This document shows, piece after piece, positions 26,959 to 35,598 of a DNA stretch of 64,000 bases (its first letter is position 1; each line of letters opens with the position of its first letter). The stretch covers positions 2,547,976 through 2,611,975 of the forward strand of contig NZ_CP141212.1 of assembly GCF_035610345.1 (NCBI RefSeq), given 5' to 3'. The position numbers were made by a program, and so were the translations under genes. Under the pieces are notes generated by a model. It was not told the DNA's origin. It worked only from the letters and a program-made list of their open reading frames with translations, and did not search any database. The stretch is from Sinorhizobium meliloti (GTDB lineage: Bacteria; Pseudomonadota; Alphaproteobacteria; Rhizobiales; Rhizobiaceae).

Positions 26959-27849
26959 TCAGCCGCGGCGGGCGATCAGGATGCCGATCAGCACGATCGC
27001 GCCGCCGATCGCCTGCATGGCGCCCACCGGCTCGCTCAGCAGAACCCAGGCGAGCAGCGCAGCCACGACCGGCTGCAGGAGCAGCGTCAGCGAAGAAAAG
27101 GCCGGCGGCAAAAAAGCGAGCGCATAGGTGATCGCCACCTGCCCGCCGGCGTGGCTCACGAAGGCAAGTCCGAAGAGCATGGCCCAGCCGAAGGCGCTCG
27201 TCGGGAAAAGCGACGGCTCGGCCAACAGGGCCATCGGCAGCATGCAAACGGCTGCCGATGCGGTGCTCCAGATCATGATCCGGTTGGTGCTGAAGCGGCT
27301 TCGCAGACGTCCGATCGCGAGAATGTAGCCGGCATAGAAAGCGGCCGCGACGATGGCGATCCCATCTCCGGCGAGATCGCCGCCGCCGAGTGCCGTCGGA
27401 CCGCCTTTCAGGACCACTACGCCGGCGATCGCCGTGGCGAGGCCGCCCAGGAAGATGCCGCTGACCGCCGAGCGGAACAGAGCCCATCCGGCAAGCGTCA
27501 CGAAGACCGGCGCCAGATTGGCAAGCAGCGTCGCATTGGCGACCGAGGTCATGGTGAGCGCAAGGTGCCAGGCTGCGAGATCGATGGCCAGAAATACGCC
27601 TGGCAGGACAAGTTGAGCGTAATCGGACAGGCGCTGCGGGGGCTTGTCCGCGGCTGTGCCGCCGCGCAGCCGGGACCAGGCCAGCAGCGGAATCAGCGCC
27701 AGCGCGACACGCCAGAAGGCAGTGGCCATCGGCCCCACTTCCGAGAGCCGCACGAAGATCGGCGATCCGCCGATGGCGGCACCGCCGATGATGAGCGCGG
27801 CCATGGCAAGCCTATTACGGGGAACGGCGGAACTGGCGGCTTGGGTCAC
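26959..27849 (-). CDS. EamA/DMT-family transporter
   Basis: A membrane protein of about 296 residues with ten predicted helices in two EamA repeats (IFVRLSEVGPMATAFWRV... and AFYAGYILAIGRL...). DMT family members usually export amino acids or other metabolites. I chose a GTG at 27849 (VTQAASS), because the ATG at 27963 adds an unrelated N-terminus; ATG 27804 is a further option. Converges with the aminotransferase gene. Confidence 0.85.
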   Translation of the reverse strand: MTQAASSAVPRNRLAMAALIIGGAAIGGSPIFVRLSEVGPMATAFWRVALALIPLLAWSRLRGGTAADKPPQRLSDYAQLVLPGVFLAIDLAAWHLALTMTSVANATLLANLAPVFVTLAGWALFRSAVSGIFLGGLATAIAGVVVLKGGPTALGGGDLAGDGIAIVAAAFYAGYILAIGRLRSRFSTNRIMIWSTASAAVCMLPMALLAEPSLFPTSAFGWAMLFGLAFVSHAGGQVAITYALAFLPPAFSSLTLLLQPVVAALLAWVLLSEPVGAMQAIGGAIVLIGILIARRG

Positions 27850-27953
27850 GGCGATGTCCGATGGCTGGGAAGCGCGCGCAGAACCGGCGCGCGGCAAGCC
27901 AGCTACCAGAATCCCGCCGCAAACGACAGCCGAATTCGCCCGATAGGCGAAAA

Positions 27954-27981
27954 ACGGCCACACGCGCGAACGTGCGGCCGT
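27954..27981 (-). terminator. Rho-independent terminator of the aldehyde dehydrogenase gene
   Basis: ACGGCCGCACG and CGTGTGGCCGT (minus strand) form an 11-bp stem with one mismatch, followed by TTTTTCG, 16 nt beyond the stop at 27997. Confidence 0.85.
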
Positions 27982-27996
27982 GGGAGAAACGACCGG

Positions 27997-29430
27997 TCAG
28001 GCTGCGTCCGGCAGGTGAACCGTTTTCACCTCCAGGAAGTCCTCGAGCCCGAACATCCCGCCTTCCCGGCCGTTGCCGGACTGCTTGTAGCCGCCGAAGG
28101 GGCTTCCGTAGCGGTGCGGACCGCCGTTGATGTGCACCATGCCGGCGCGGAGACGCGATGCCACGCGCTCCGCCCTTTCACGGTCGCGCGTCTGGACATA
28201 GGCCGCGAGGCCGTAATTCGTGTCGTTGGCGATCGCGATCGCCTCCTCTTCCGTATCGAAGGGAATGATCGAAAGCACCGGCCCGAACACTTCCTCGCGC
28301 GCGATCCGCATGGAATTGTCGACATCGGCGAAGATCGTCGGCTGGACGAAATATCCGGTCTCGAAGCCTTCCGGCTTGCCGGGGCCGCCGGCCAGGAGCG
28401 TCGCGCCCTCGGCAACGCCCGCTTCGATCAGCGCCTGCACCCGCTCGAACTGAATATGGCTGACGAGCGGGCCGATATGGGAGCCATCCTTCGTCGGATC
28501 GCCGACCCTCGCCTCCATGCCGACGCGCCTGGCGATTTCCACGACCTCGTCATAGGCGCTGCGCTCGACGAGCATACGTGTCGGGGCATCACAGGACTGG
28601 CCGGAATTGTTGAAGCATTCGAGAATGCTGGCGGTCACCCGCTCCTCGATATCGGCATCGGCGAAGACGATGTTCGGCGACTTTCCGCCGAGTTCGAGCG
28701 TGACGCGCTTGACCGTATCGGCGGCGTCCTTGCTGACGGCGATACCTGCCCGCGTGGAACCGGTGAAAGACATCATGTCGATGTCCTTGTGCTTCGACAG
28801 CGCCGCCCCGGCATGAATGCCGTCACCATTGACGAGGTTGAAGACGCCGGCCGGAAAGCCCGCCTCTTCAATCATCTCGGCGTAGAGCATGGCGTTCAGC
28901 GGCGTGAATTCGCTGGGTTTCAGGACGCAGGTGCAGCCGGTCGCAAGCGCCGGCACGACCTTGAGCGCAATCTGGTTGACCGGCCAGTTCCACGGCGTGA
29001 TGAGACCGCAGACGCCGATCGGCTCACGCAGGAGCGTGTCGCCGTTCGGCAACTTTTCCTTGAGTTTCAGGCGCTTCAGGGCATCGATGAAGCCCTGAAG
29101 ATGACCGACGCCCACATCCGCCTGCTGCTCGCGGCTCATCGTTCTCGGCGCACCGAGTTCGGCCGTGATGGTGTCGGCCATTTCATCGTAACGCCGCTTG
29201 TAGATCGCGAGCAGCTTTTCGAGCAGCGCCAGCCGTTCCTCGACGCTCGTCCGGCTATAGCTTGCGAATGCCTTCTTGGCGGCTGCAACCGCCCGGTCGA
29301 CGTCGGCAGCGGTGCCGAGCGAGATAACCGCTATCGGCTTCTCGGTCGCCGGATTGAGCACCAGAAGATCGTTCTGCGTGGCCGGCTCAACCCATTTGCC
29401 GTCGATGTAGAATTTCCGTTTGTCGAGCAT
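27997..29430 (-). CDS. NAD(P)-dependent aldehyde dehydrogenase
   Basis: A 477-residue ALDH: ITPWNWP, FTGSTRAGIAVS cofactor loop, catalytic Glu in LELGGKSPN and Cys in NNSGQSCDAPTRM. The start at 29430 has GGAGG 4 nt further upstream of GAGCGA. In this context it could oxidise gamma-glutamyl-aminobutyraldehyde or 4-aminobutanal (PuuC role), since gamma-glutamylputrescine synthetase- and oxidase-like genes lie just upstream. Substrate is inference. Confidence 0.93.
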   Translation of the reverse strand: MLDKRKFYIDGKWVEPATQNDLLVLNPATEKPIAVISLGTAADVDRAVAAAKKAFASYSRTSVEERLALLEKLLAIYKRRYDEMADTITAELGAPRTMSREQQADVGVGHLQGFIDALKRLKLKEKLPNGDTLLREPIGVCGLITPWNWPVNQIALKVVPALATGCTCVLKPSEFTPLNAMLYAEMIEEAGFPAGVFNLVNGDGIHAGAALSKHKDIDMMSFTGSTRAGIAVSKDAADTVKRVTLELGGKSPNIVFADADIEERVTASILECFNNSGQSCDAPTRMLVERSAYDEVVEIARRVGMEARVGDPTKDGSHIGPLVSHIQFERVQALIEAGVAEGATLLAGGPGKPEGFETGYFVQPTIFADVDNSMRIAREEVFGPVLSIIPFDTEEEAIAIANDTNYGLAAYVQTRDRERAERVASRLRAGMVHINGGPHRYGSPFGGYKQSGNGREGGMFGLEDFLEVKTVHLPDAA

Positions 29431-29540
29431 TCGCTCCTCCATCCCGTCTGATTTCCGCCGGCAAGGCTACGACGGCGGCTGCACGCGGACAAGGGCGGAA
29501 AAGCGGAAGGGAGCGTCTCGGGATACGGCACCGGCCGATG

Positions 29541-29574
29541 AACGGCTGCAGATGCATGAGCACCTGCAGCCGTT
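29541..29574 (-). terminator. Strong hairpin after the 49-residue membrane protein gene
   Basis: A perfect 11-bp stem AACGGCTGCAG / CTGCAGCCGTT with a 12-nt loop starts 6 nt beyond the small gene stop. No T run follows, but position fits a transcript end. Confidence 0.6.
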
Positions 29575-29580
29575 GCGAAA

Positions 29581-29730
29581 TCAGAACGCGCCAATGAGGA
29601 GCGCGCAGATGAAAGTGAAGGCTGCAGCCACCGCGATGGCCTGGGTAAAGTGTCTGGCAGTCGGACGACGGGCTGGTCGAGCCCGGTAGACGGTATAGCG
29701 GGATTGGGTCATCGCCTTGGTCGCGTTCAT
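29581..29730 (-). CDS. Small 49-residue membrane protein
   Basis: MNATKAMTQSRYTVYRARP opens a short protein with an arginine-rich N-terminal half and one predicted hydrophobic helix (AIAVAAAFTFICALLIGAF) at the very C-terminus. GGAG lies 7 nt before the ATG and a strong hairpin follows the stop, so a stand-alone gene is credible. The basic-inside topology would place the N-terminus in the cytoplasm. Function unknown. Confidence 0.65.
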   Translation of the reverse strand: MNATKAMTQSRYTVYRARPARRPTARHFTQAIAVAAAFTFICALLIGAF

Positions 29731-29914
29731 TATGTCTCTCCGCTGTTGGGGCGTGGCCTGTAGCCGTTGTTCTCCTATATTCTTGATCGAATTCCTAGAT
29801 AATTTTTTCCCACGGATCAAACGAGAAATGAAAAATTCGTTTAACCGGCCTGCCGGGCAGTGCGGAATACACGGTTTTTTCGAGGTCTCCGATGCCCAGG
29901 AGCGATCGCCCCGG

Positions 29915-31225
29915 CTACCAGCCGACGGCGTCCTTGAGCATGTACCACCACGATCCGACAGTCGAATACTGCGCGCGGAACATCCGTCCGCCGGGGAATG
30001 GATACCAGGGAAGCTTCGCGAAGACATCGAAGCGGGCCGCGTCCCCGTCGATCGCTTCGGCAAGAGTGCGGCCGAAAAGGTGGGAGCCCGTCACGCCGTG
30101 ACCGCTATAGCCATGGGCGAAATAGGTATTGCTGCCGATCCGCCCCATTTGCGGCACGCGCGTGAAAGAGAGTGCGAAGTTGCCGCTCCAGGCATAGTCG
30201 ATCTTCACGCCCTTGAGCCGCGGAAAGACCTTTTCGAGATTTGGCCTGAGCTTTGCCACGACATCCGCCGGGTCGGTACCGCCATAGACGGTGCCGCCGC
30301 CGAAAATCATCCGCTTGTCGGCGGACAGCCGGAAATAGTCGAGAATGTATCGAACGTCCTCCACGCACATGTCGCTCGGGATCAGCGAATGGGCAAGCTC
30401 CTCGCCGAGCGGCGCGGTGGTGATCATCTGGGTCGAAACGGGCATGACGCGGGTGGCGAGCTTCGGCACGGCATCGCCAAGATAGGCGTTGCCGCAAAGC
30501 ACGACGATCCGTGCGGACACCTCGCCCCCCGCGGTATGGACGGTCGGCCGGGCCGATTCGTGGTCGACACGGGTCACCGGTGACATCTCGTAGATCACGC
30601 CGCCGAGGCTCTCCAGGGCGCGTGCCTCGCCGAGCACCAGATTGAGCGGATGCATATGGCCGCCGGTGGTGTCGAGCATGCCGCCGCAATAGGCCTCGGA
30701 ATCGACGAGCTTGCGCAGCGCCTCGCGGTCGAGAAGCTGATGATCGTCCATCCCGTGTTTGCGCCAGAGCGCCTGCTTGGCCTCGAGCTCCTTCATGTGC
30801 GCTCCGGTATAGGCGGCATAGATATTGCCGGGCTTCAGATCGCACTCGATCCGATACTGGCTGACGAGCCGGCGGATGATCCGTCCGCCTTCCTGCACAA
30901 GGCCGCCGATGAAGCGGGCGGCATCCTCGCCGTAGCGGCGCTCGATCGTCGACAGGCCGGCATTGAGACCGTTGACGATCTGGCCGCCGTTGCGTCCGGA
31001 GGCGCCCCAGCCCACCTGCGCACCCTCGACCACGGTGACCTTGTAGCCCTTTTCGGCAAGATGAATGGCCGTGGACAGGCCCGAATACCCCGCGCCGACG
31101 ATGCAGATGTCGGTTTCGATCCGGCCTTTCAGCCTGACCGGATTGCGGATGATGTTGCGCGAGGCGGCGTAGTAGCTCGTCGGGTAGCTGCCGTCCCCGG
31201 CATAGGATTTCTGCTTCCGTGCCAT
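29915..31225 (-). CDS. FAD-dependent oxidoreductase, gamma-glutamylputrescine oxidase-like (PuuB)
   Basis: A 436-residue DAO-family flavoenzyme: FAD-binding DICIVGAGYSGLSTAIHLAEKG near residue 36, VVEGAQVGWGASGRNGGQ, and AHGYSGHGVTGSHLFGRTLAEAI at the C-terminus. PuuB-type enzymes oxidise gamma-glutamylputrescine. Its ATG (31225) overlaps the stop of the glutamine-synthetase-like gene (TGATG), so ligase and oxidase are translated together, as expected for consecutive Puu pathway steps. Confidence 0.88.
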   Translation of the reverse strand: MARKQKSYAGDGSYPTSYYAASRNIIRNPVRLKGRIETDICIVGAGYSGLSTAIHLAEKGYKVTVVEGAQVGWGASGRNGGQIVNGLNAGLSTIERRYGEDAARFIGGLVQEGGRIIRRLVSQYRIECDLKPGNIYAAYTGAHMKELEAKQALWRKHGMDDHQLLDREALRKLVDSEAYCGGMLDTTGGHMHPLNLVLGEARALESLGGVIYEMSPVTRVDHESARPTVHTAGGEVSARIVVLCGNAYLGDAVPKLATRVMPVSTQMITTAPLGEELAHSLIPSDMCVEDVRYILDYFRLSADKRMIFGGGTVYGGTDPADVVAKLRPNLEKVFPRLKGVKIDYAWSGNFALSFTRVPQMGRIGSNTYFAHGYSGHGVTGSHLFGRTLAEAIDGDAARFDVFAKLPWYPFPGGRMFRAQYSTVGSWWYMLKDAVGW

Positions 31226-32592
31226 CATACGATTTCCAGATAGGCGCTGAATTCGTAATCCGTGACCTGCTCGGCGAAGCCGGCGATCTCCTGGCGCTTG
31301 CAGGCGATCAGCATGGAGCGAAGCACGGGATCGAAGATCTCGGCGGCGATCGGTCCGGCCTCGAAGGCGTCGACCGCCTGCCCCCAATCGGCAGGAATTT
31401 TGGGCAGTTTCTCCGTCGCATAGGCTCGTCCCTCGACGGGCGCCGGCGGCTTCCATTTGTTGCGGATGCCTACGAGCGCCGCGCCGAGGATCGCGGCAAT
31501 GACGAGATAGGGATTGGCGTCGGCGCCCGCGACGCGGTGCTCGATCCGCCGCGCCGCCGGATTGCCGCCCGGAATGCGGATTGCCGAGGTGCGGTTCTCG
31601 TAACCCCAGGAAATCGAGGTCGGCGCATGCGTGTCGGGCCGCAGCCGCCGGTAGGAATTGAAGTGGGGGGCGAACATGAGCGTCGTCTCGGCCATGCCGC
31701 GCAGGAGGCCCGCCACCGCATGCTTGAGCACGGCCGATCCCTCGTCGCTGCCGTCGTCGAAGACGTTGTTGCCTTCCTCGTCGAGCAGGCTGAAATGGAT
31801 GTGCATGCCGTTGCCGGAACGGGTGCCGTAGGGTTTGGCCATGAAGGTCGCCGCGAGCCCGTGCTTGCGGGCGACCCCCTTGACGATGCGCTTGAAGAAG
31901 ATCGCGTCATCCGCCGCCTTCAGCGGATCGTCGCTGTGCAGCAGATTGATCTCGAACTGGCCGATGCCGTTTTCGGCGATCGCCGCATCGGCCGGCACGT
32001 TCTGCCGCGCGCACTCCCTGTAGACGTCGGAGAAGAACTCGCCGAAATCGTCGAGCTCGTCGATCGAAAGGATCGCGTCGGAATCGAGCCGCTTGCCGGT
32101 ATAGGGCGAGATCGGCGGGACGGCGCTGTCCGGCTCGGGATCGATGAGATAGAATTCCAGCTCCGTCGCCACCACCGGGCGCAGCCCCAGTTCGCGATAT
32201 TCGCGCATGATCGCCGCGAGCGCCTGGCGCGGATCGGCGAGAAAGGGCCTGCCGTTCTCGACGAACAGCCAGAGCGGAACCAGCGCGCTCGGCCGCGACG
32301 TCCAGTTGACCGGCAGGGCCCCTCGCCCCGTGACGCCGCAGATGCCGTCGCGGTCGCCGGTCGCAAAGACCTGCGCGCTGCCGATGATGTCCTCACCCCA
32401 GACGTCGACGCCGACGATCGAGAGCGGCATGCGGATGCCGCCGCCGAGCACCTTCCTGGCCTGTTCCACCGGCACCCGCTTGCCGCGCATGATGCCGTTC
32501 AGGTCGCAAATCACCGCCTGAATACTTTCTATCGGGCCGTTCTGTTCAAGCCAGGACTGGAACACTTCCGGGTCGTCCGCATCGATTGACAT
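31225..32592 (-). CDS. Glutamine synthetase-family ligase, gamma-glutamylputrescine synthetase-like (PuuA)
   Basis: A 455-residue GS-fold enzyme: ATELEFYL, GIGQFEINL, GNGMHIHFSL, NSYRRLRPDTHAPTSISWGYENRTSAIRIP and EHRVAGADANPYLV. N-terminus CDLNGIMRGKRVP is typical of PuuA-type rather than nitrogen-assimilation GlnA enzymes, and the adenylylation loop of GlnA is missing. It probably glutamylates putrescine with ATP. It is coupled to the PuuB-like oxidase and divergent from a GntR regulator. Confidence 0.88.
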   Translation of the reverse strand: MSIDADDPEVFQSWLEQNGPIESIQAVICDLNGIMRGKRVPVEQARKVLGGGIRMPLSIVGVDVWGEDIIGSAQVFATGDRDGICGVTGRGALPVNWTSRPSALVPLWLFVENGRPFLADPRQALAAIMREYRELGLRPVVATELEFYLIDPEPDSAVPPISPYTGKRLDSDAILSIDELDDFGEFFSDVYRECARQNVPADAAIAENGIGQFEINLLHSDDPLKAADDAIFFKRIVKGVARKHGLAATFMAKPYGTRSGNGMHIHFSLLDEEGNNVFDDGSDEGSAVLKHAVAGLLRGMAETTLMFAPHFNSYRRLRPDTHAPTSISWGYENRTSAIRIPGGNPAARRIEHRVAGADANPYLVIAAILGAALVGIRNKWKPPAPVEGRAYATEKLPKIPADWGQAVDAFEAGPIAAEIFDPVLRSMLIACKRQEIAGFAEQVTDYEFSAYLEIV

Positions 32593-32606
32593 ATCGTATT
32601 TCTTTT

Positions 32607-32616
32607 TGTGATCACA
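32607..32616. promoter_or_regulatory. TGTGATCACA palindrome, candidate GntR operator
   Basis: A perfect 10-bp palindrome embedded in TTTT...TTA sits 15 bp upstream of the GS-like gene, in the region shared with the divergent GntR gene. FadR-type GntR regulators bind such short palindromes. Confidence 0.45.
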
Positions 32617-32715
32617 TTACCGGGAAATTGACATAGTTGCAGTTTTGAAGTCAAGCTGCCCCGGGTCGGTAGGATCGACTCGTTCCAACGCCCGCGTGCG
32701 GGAGGAATCGCCGTC

Positions 32716-33408
32716 TTGAAGACCCTTGCTCTGCCCGCCCTTGATCGGCCGGAAGGCATGACGACCCACGACTATGCCTTTGCGCGTCTCAGGCAGGCGA
32801 TCATGGTGGGCGCCTTCCGGCCCGGAACCTCCGTCACCATACGCGGGCTCGCAGATGCGCTGGAGAGCAGCCCCACGCCGGTGCGCGAAGCACTGCGTCA
32901 GCTGACCTCGATCGGTGCCCTGCAATTTCTGGAGAACCGGCGGATCGTCGTGCCGCGGATCACGCCGGCGCGTTTCGAGGAGCTGATCTCGCTTCGTATC
33001 GCGCTTGAAAGCCATGCCGCGCGCAGGGCCGTCGCCCATCTCTCCGACCGGCAGATAGACCGCATCATCGCACTGGATGACGCGATCGAGGCCGCGATCC
33101 TGGCGGGGCAGAAGGCGCAGGCGCTGATCGCCAATCAGGAATTTCACCGGCGGATCTATACGGCCAATCCCGATCAGGTCGTCATGCCGCTCGTAGAGAG
33201 CCTCTGGCTCCAGCTCGGGCCGATCCTCGGCATTGCCATGGAGCACGTCACGGAATTCTACGTCATCGACCGTCACCGTGAGGCCATCGAGGCCCTGAGA
33301 CGGCGTGACGAGGACGCCGTGGCGCAAGCTATCGCCGCCGACATCCGCGAGGGCATCGGCGGCTTCGATCAGCAGGCGATCGGCAAGCTGCTCGCGCTTG
33401 CGCGGTGA
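32716..33408 (+). CDS. GntR-family regulator with FCD domain
   Basis: A 230-residue protein: wHTH (YAFARLRQAIMVGAFRPG, ADALESSPTPVREALRQL near 45-65) followed by an all-helical FCD effector domain with the metal-binding His pattern (NQEFHRRIY, HREAIEAL). The start is a TTG 10 nt after GGAGG; an ATG at 32758 is the alternative. It likely controls the divergent puuAB-like genes. Confidence 0.9.
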   Translation: MKTLALPALDRPEGMTTHDYAFARLRQAIMVGAFRPGTSVTIRGLADALESSPTPVREALRQLTSIGALQFLENRRIVVPRITPARFEELISLRIALESHAARRAVAHLSDRQIDRIIALDDAIEAAILAGQKAQALIANQEFHRRIYTANPDQVVMPLVESLWLQLGPILGIAMEHVTEFYVIDRHREAIEALRRRDEDAVAQAIAADIREGIGGFDQQAIGKLLALAR

Positions 33409-33448
33409 ATGCGCCTTGGGTTTGCTCCAGTAGGGTAGCCACCCTGAT

Positions 33449-33579
33449 CTGCCCCTCACCCTAGCCTTCTCCCCGCGCGGGGAGAAGGGACACCCTTGTG
33501 TTCCGCTTCAGCCTCGATGGGTCAATACGGACTCGTCCCCTCTCCCCGCAAGCGGGGAGAGGGCTAGGGTGAGGGGCAG
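33449..33579. repeat. RIME-type rhizobial intergenic palindromic element
   Basis: Outer arms of 18 bp (CTGCCCCTCACCCTAGCC and its exact complement) enclose two inner palindromes: a perfect 24-bp one at 33465-33488 built on CCTTCTCCCCGC, and a 12-bp stem with AA loop at 33538-33563 built on CCCTCTCCCCGC. This two-hairpin architecture and sequence are characteristic of RIME elements of Rhizobiaceae. It fills most of the gap between two GntR genes. Confidence 0.9.
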
Positions 33580-33676
33580 ACCTCTAGGCACGACGCTCAT
33601 CTGGCCCTTGACCACCTCTCCCGTCCCCTGCATATTGCTCAGATGTCAGACCAATTAGGGTTCTTGGGAGAACCGG

Positions 33677-34393
33677 ATGCCCCTGCAGGATAGAGCGATG
33701 CTCCTGCCCCTGCCACCCGCAGACCGGGCGCAGCAGGTAATATCCGCTCTTGCCGATTTCATTCAAAGATCGGGGCTGAACCCCGGGGATCGCTTGCCTG
33801 CCGAGCGAGAAATGATGGCGGCGCTCGCCGTCGGCCGCTCCACCATTCGTGAGGTGCTGAGCCATTTCCAGGCGCTCGGCGTTGTCGAGGCGCGCAAGGG
33901 CAGCGGCACCTATCTCCTGCGCGCCATTTCCACCGCAACCATCCACATGCCGCTGGCGCTCGACACGGAGCACCTTCGCGACGCGCTGCTGCAGACGCTC
34001 GAAGTGCGGCGCGGCATCGAGGTCGAGGCCGGCATGGTCGCTTCGCGGCGCCGCACGGAGGCCGACCTCGTCAACATCGAAGCGAAGCTGAACGAAATGG
34101 AGCGGGTCCATCTCGCCAAGGGAACGTCCGGCCCGGAAGACCTCGCCTTCCATCTTGCGATCTACGACGCGACCCACAATCCGCTCTTCAAGCAACTGCT
34201 CGAACAGATGCGCGAGGCCTTCGAACGCTTCTGGGACGAGCCCTTCGACCGCTCGGACTTCGCAAGGCGCTCGTTTCCCTTTCACCGAACGCTCTTCGAT
34301 GCGATCGCGGCGCAGGACGCCGAGGCCGCGCGCGCGGAAACGCTGAAAATCCTCGCGGTCGTCGAGGAAGACATCAAGGAAATGTCCAAATGA
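33677..34393 (+). CDS. FadR-type GntR regulator
   Basis: A 238-residue protein: wHTH (VISALADFIQRSGLNPGDRLPAEREMM, VGRSTIREVLSHFQALGVVE) and an FCD domain with DLAFHLAIYDATHNPLF and FHRTLFDAI. GGGAGAACC precedes the ATG. Its stop overlaps the next gene by 4 bp (ATGA), so it is the first gene of an operon with a PLP lyase and probably a carbohydrate ABC transporter. Not closely similar to the GntR protein 300 bp upstream. Confidence 0.92.
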   Translation: MPLQDRAMLLPLPPADRAQQVISALADFIQRSGLNPGDRLPAEREMMAALAVGRSTIREVLSHFQALGVVEARKGSGTYLLRAISTATIHMPLALDTEHLRDALLQTLEVRRGIEVEAGMVASRRRTEADLVNIEAKLNEMERVHLAKGTSGPEDLAFHLAIYDATHNPLFKQLLEQMREAFERFWDEPFDRSDFARRSFPFHRTLFDAIAAQDAEAARAETLKILAVVEEDIKEMSK

Positions 34394-35562
34394 ACAACGG
34401 CCTCGATCCGTTCGAGAGAGCCTCCCTTATCGTCGCGCATGACGAGAGCAACGCTTTCGATGCAGTCGTACCGCCGATCGTGCAGACCTCGCTCTTCACC
34501 TTCAAGAACTATGACGAGATGGTCGCTTCCTATCGGGGCGAGCGCGTGCGGCCTATCTACACCCGCGGCCTCAACCCGACGGTCAGGCATTTCGAGGAGA
34601 TGCTGGCGAAGCTCGAAGCCACCGAAGACGCCATCGGTTTCGCAAGCGGCATGTCGGCGATCTCCTCCACAGTCCTCTCCTTCGTCGAGCCGGGCGACCG
34701 CATCGTCGCCGTGAAACATGTCTATCCCGACGCGTTCCGCCTCTTCGGCACGCATCTGAAGCGCATGCGTATCGAGGTCACCTATGTGGACGGACGCGAC
34801 GAAGAGGCGGTTGCCAGGGCGCTTCCAGGCGCCAAGCTCTTCTACATGGAAAGCCCGACCAGCTGGGTGATGGACACGCACGATGTCGCAGCGCTTGCGG
34901 CTCTCGCACGCCGGCAGGGGATCGTCACGGTCATCGACAACAGCTGGGCCAGTCCGGTGTTTCAGCAGCCGGTCTCGCTCGGCGTCGACCTCGTCATTCA
35001 CTCCGCATCGAAATATCTGAGCGGCCATAGCGATGTCGTCGCCGGCGTCGTCGCCGGGTCGAGCGACCTGATCGGCCGCATCCGTTCGGAAGCCTATCCC
35101 TATCTCGGCGGGAAGCTTTCGCCCTTCGACGCCTGGCTGCTGATCCGGGGCATGCGCACGCTGCCGGTGCGGATGAAGGCACATGAGCGCTCGGCGCTCG
35201 CGGTTGCCCGTCGTCTGGCCGAGCATCCGCTGGTCGAAACCGTCTGCCACCCGGGCCTCGGCAACCATCTGCCACCCGGTCTCTCCGGCACCTCCGGACT
35301 TTTCTCCTTCATCTTCCGCGAAGGCGTCGACGTGCGCCGCTTCGCCGATCACCTGAAACTGTTCAAGCTCGGCGTCTCCTGGGGCGGCCACGAAAGCCTC
35401 ATCGTGCCGGGCGAAGTCGTCCTGGCGCAGAAAGCCGAGCCCAATTCCGCGGCAGCCTTCGGCATTTCACCGCGGTCGGTACGGCTCCATGTCGGCCTGG
35501 AGGGAACGGAGGCCCTCTGGAGCGATCTCGAAGCGGCGATGACAGCCGCTTCATCAGGCTGA
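34390..35562 (+). CDS. Cys/Met-metabolism PLP-dependent lyase (cystathionine beta-lyase-like)
   Basis: A 390-residue enzyme: PIVQTSLFTF, YTRGLNPTVRHFEEMLAKLE, FASGMSAISS, the PLP aspartate in VIDNSWASPVFQ, and the lysine in IHSASKYLSGHSD. These are hallmarks of the cystathionine gamma-synthase/beta-lyase family, which cleaves or replaces at C-S bonds. Coupled to the FadR-type regulator and followed 36 nt later by a sugar-type ABC operon, an unusual pairing that may mean the transported substrate contains an amino group or sulfur. Confidence 0.9.
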   Translation: MNNGLDPFERASLIVAHDESNAFDAVVPPIVQTSLFTFKNYDEMVASYRGERVRPIYTRGLNPTVRHFEEMLAKLEATEDAIGFASGMSAISSTVLSFVEPGDRIVAVKHVYPDAFRLFGTHLKRMRIEVTYVDGRDEEAVARALPGAKLFYMESPTSWVMDTHDVAALAALARRQGIVTVIDNSWASPVFQQPVSLGVDLVIHSASKYLSGHSDVVAGVVAGSSDLIGRIRSEAYPYLGGKLSPFDAWLLIRGMRTLPVRMKAHERSALAVARRLAEHPLVETVCHPGLGNHLPPGLSGTSGLFSFIFREGVDVRRFADHLKLFKLGVSWGGHESLIVPGEVVLAQKAEPNSAAAFGISPRSVRLHVGLEGTEALWSDLEAAMTAASSG

Positions 35563-35598
35563 CGAACACGCAACAGCGAGAACAAAGGGAACGATAAA

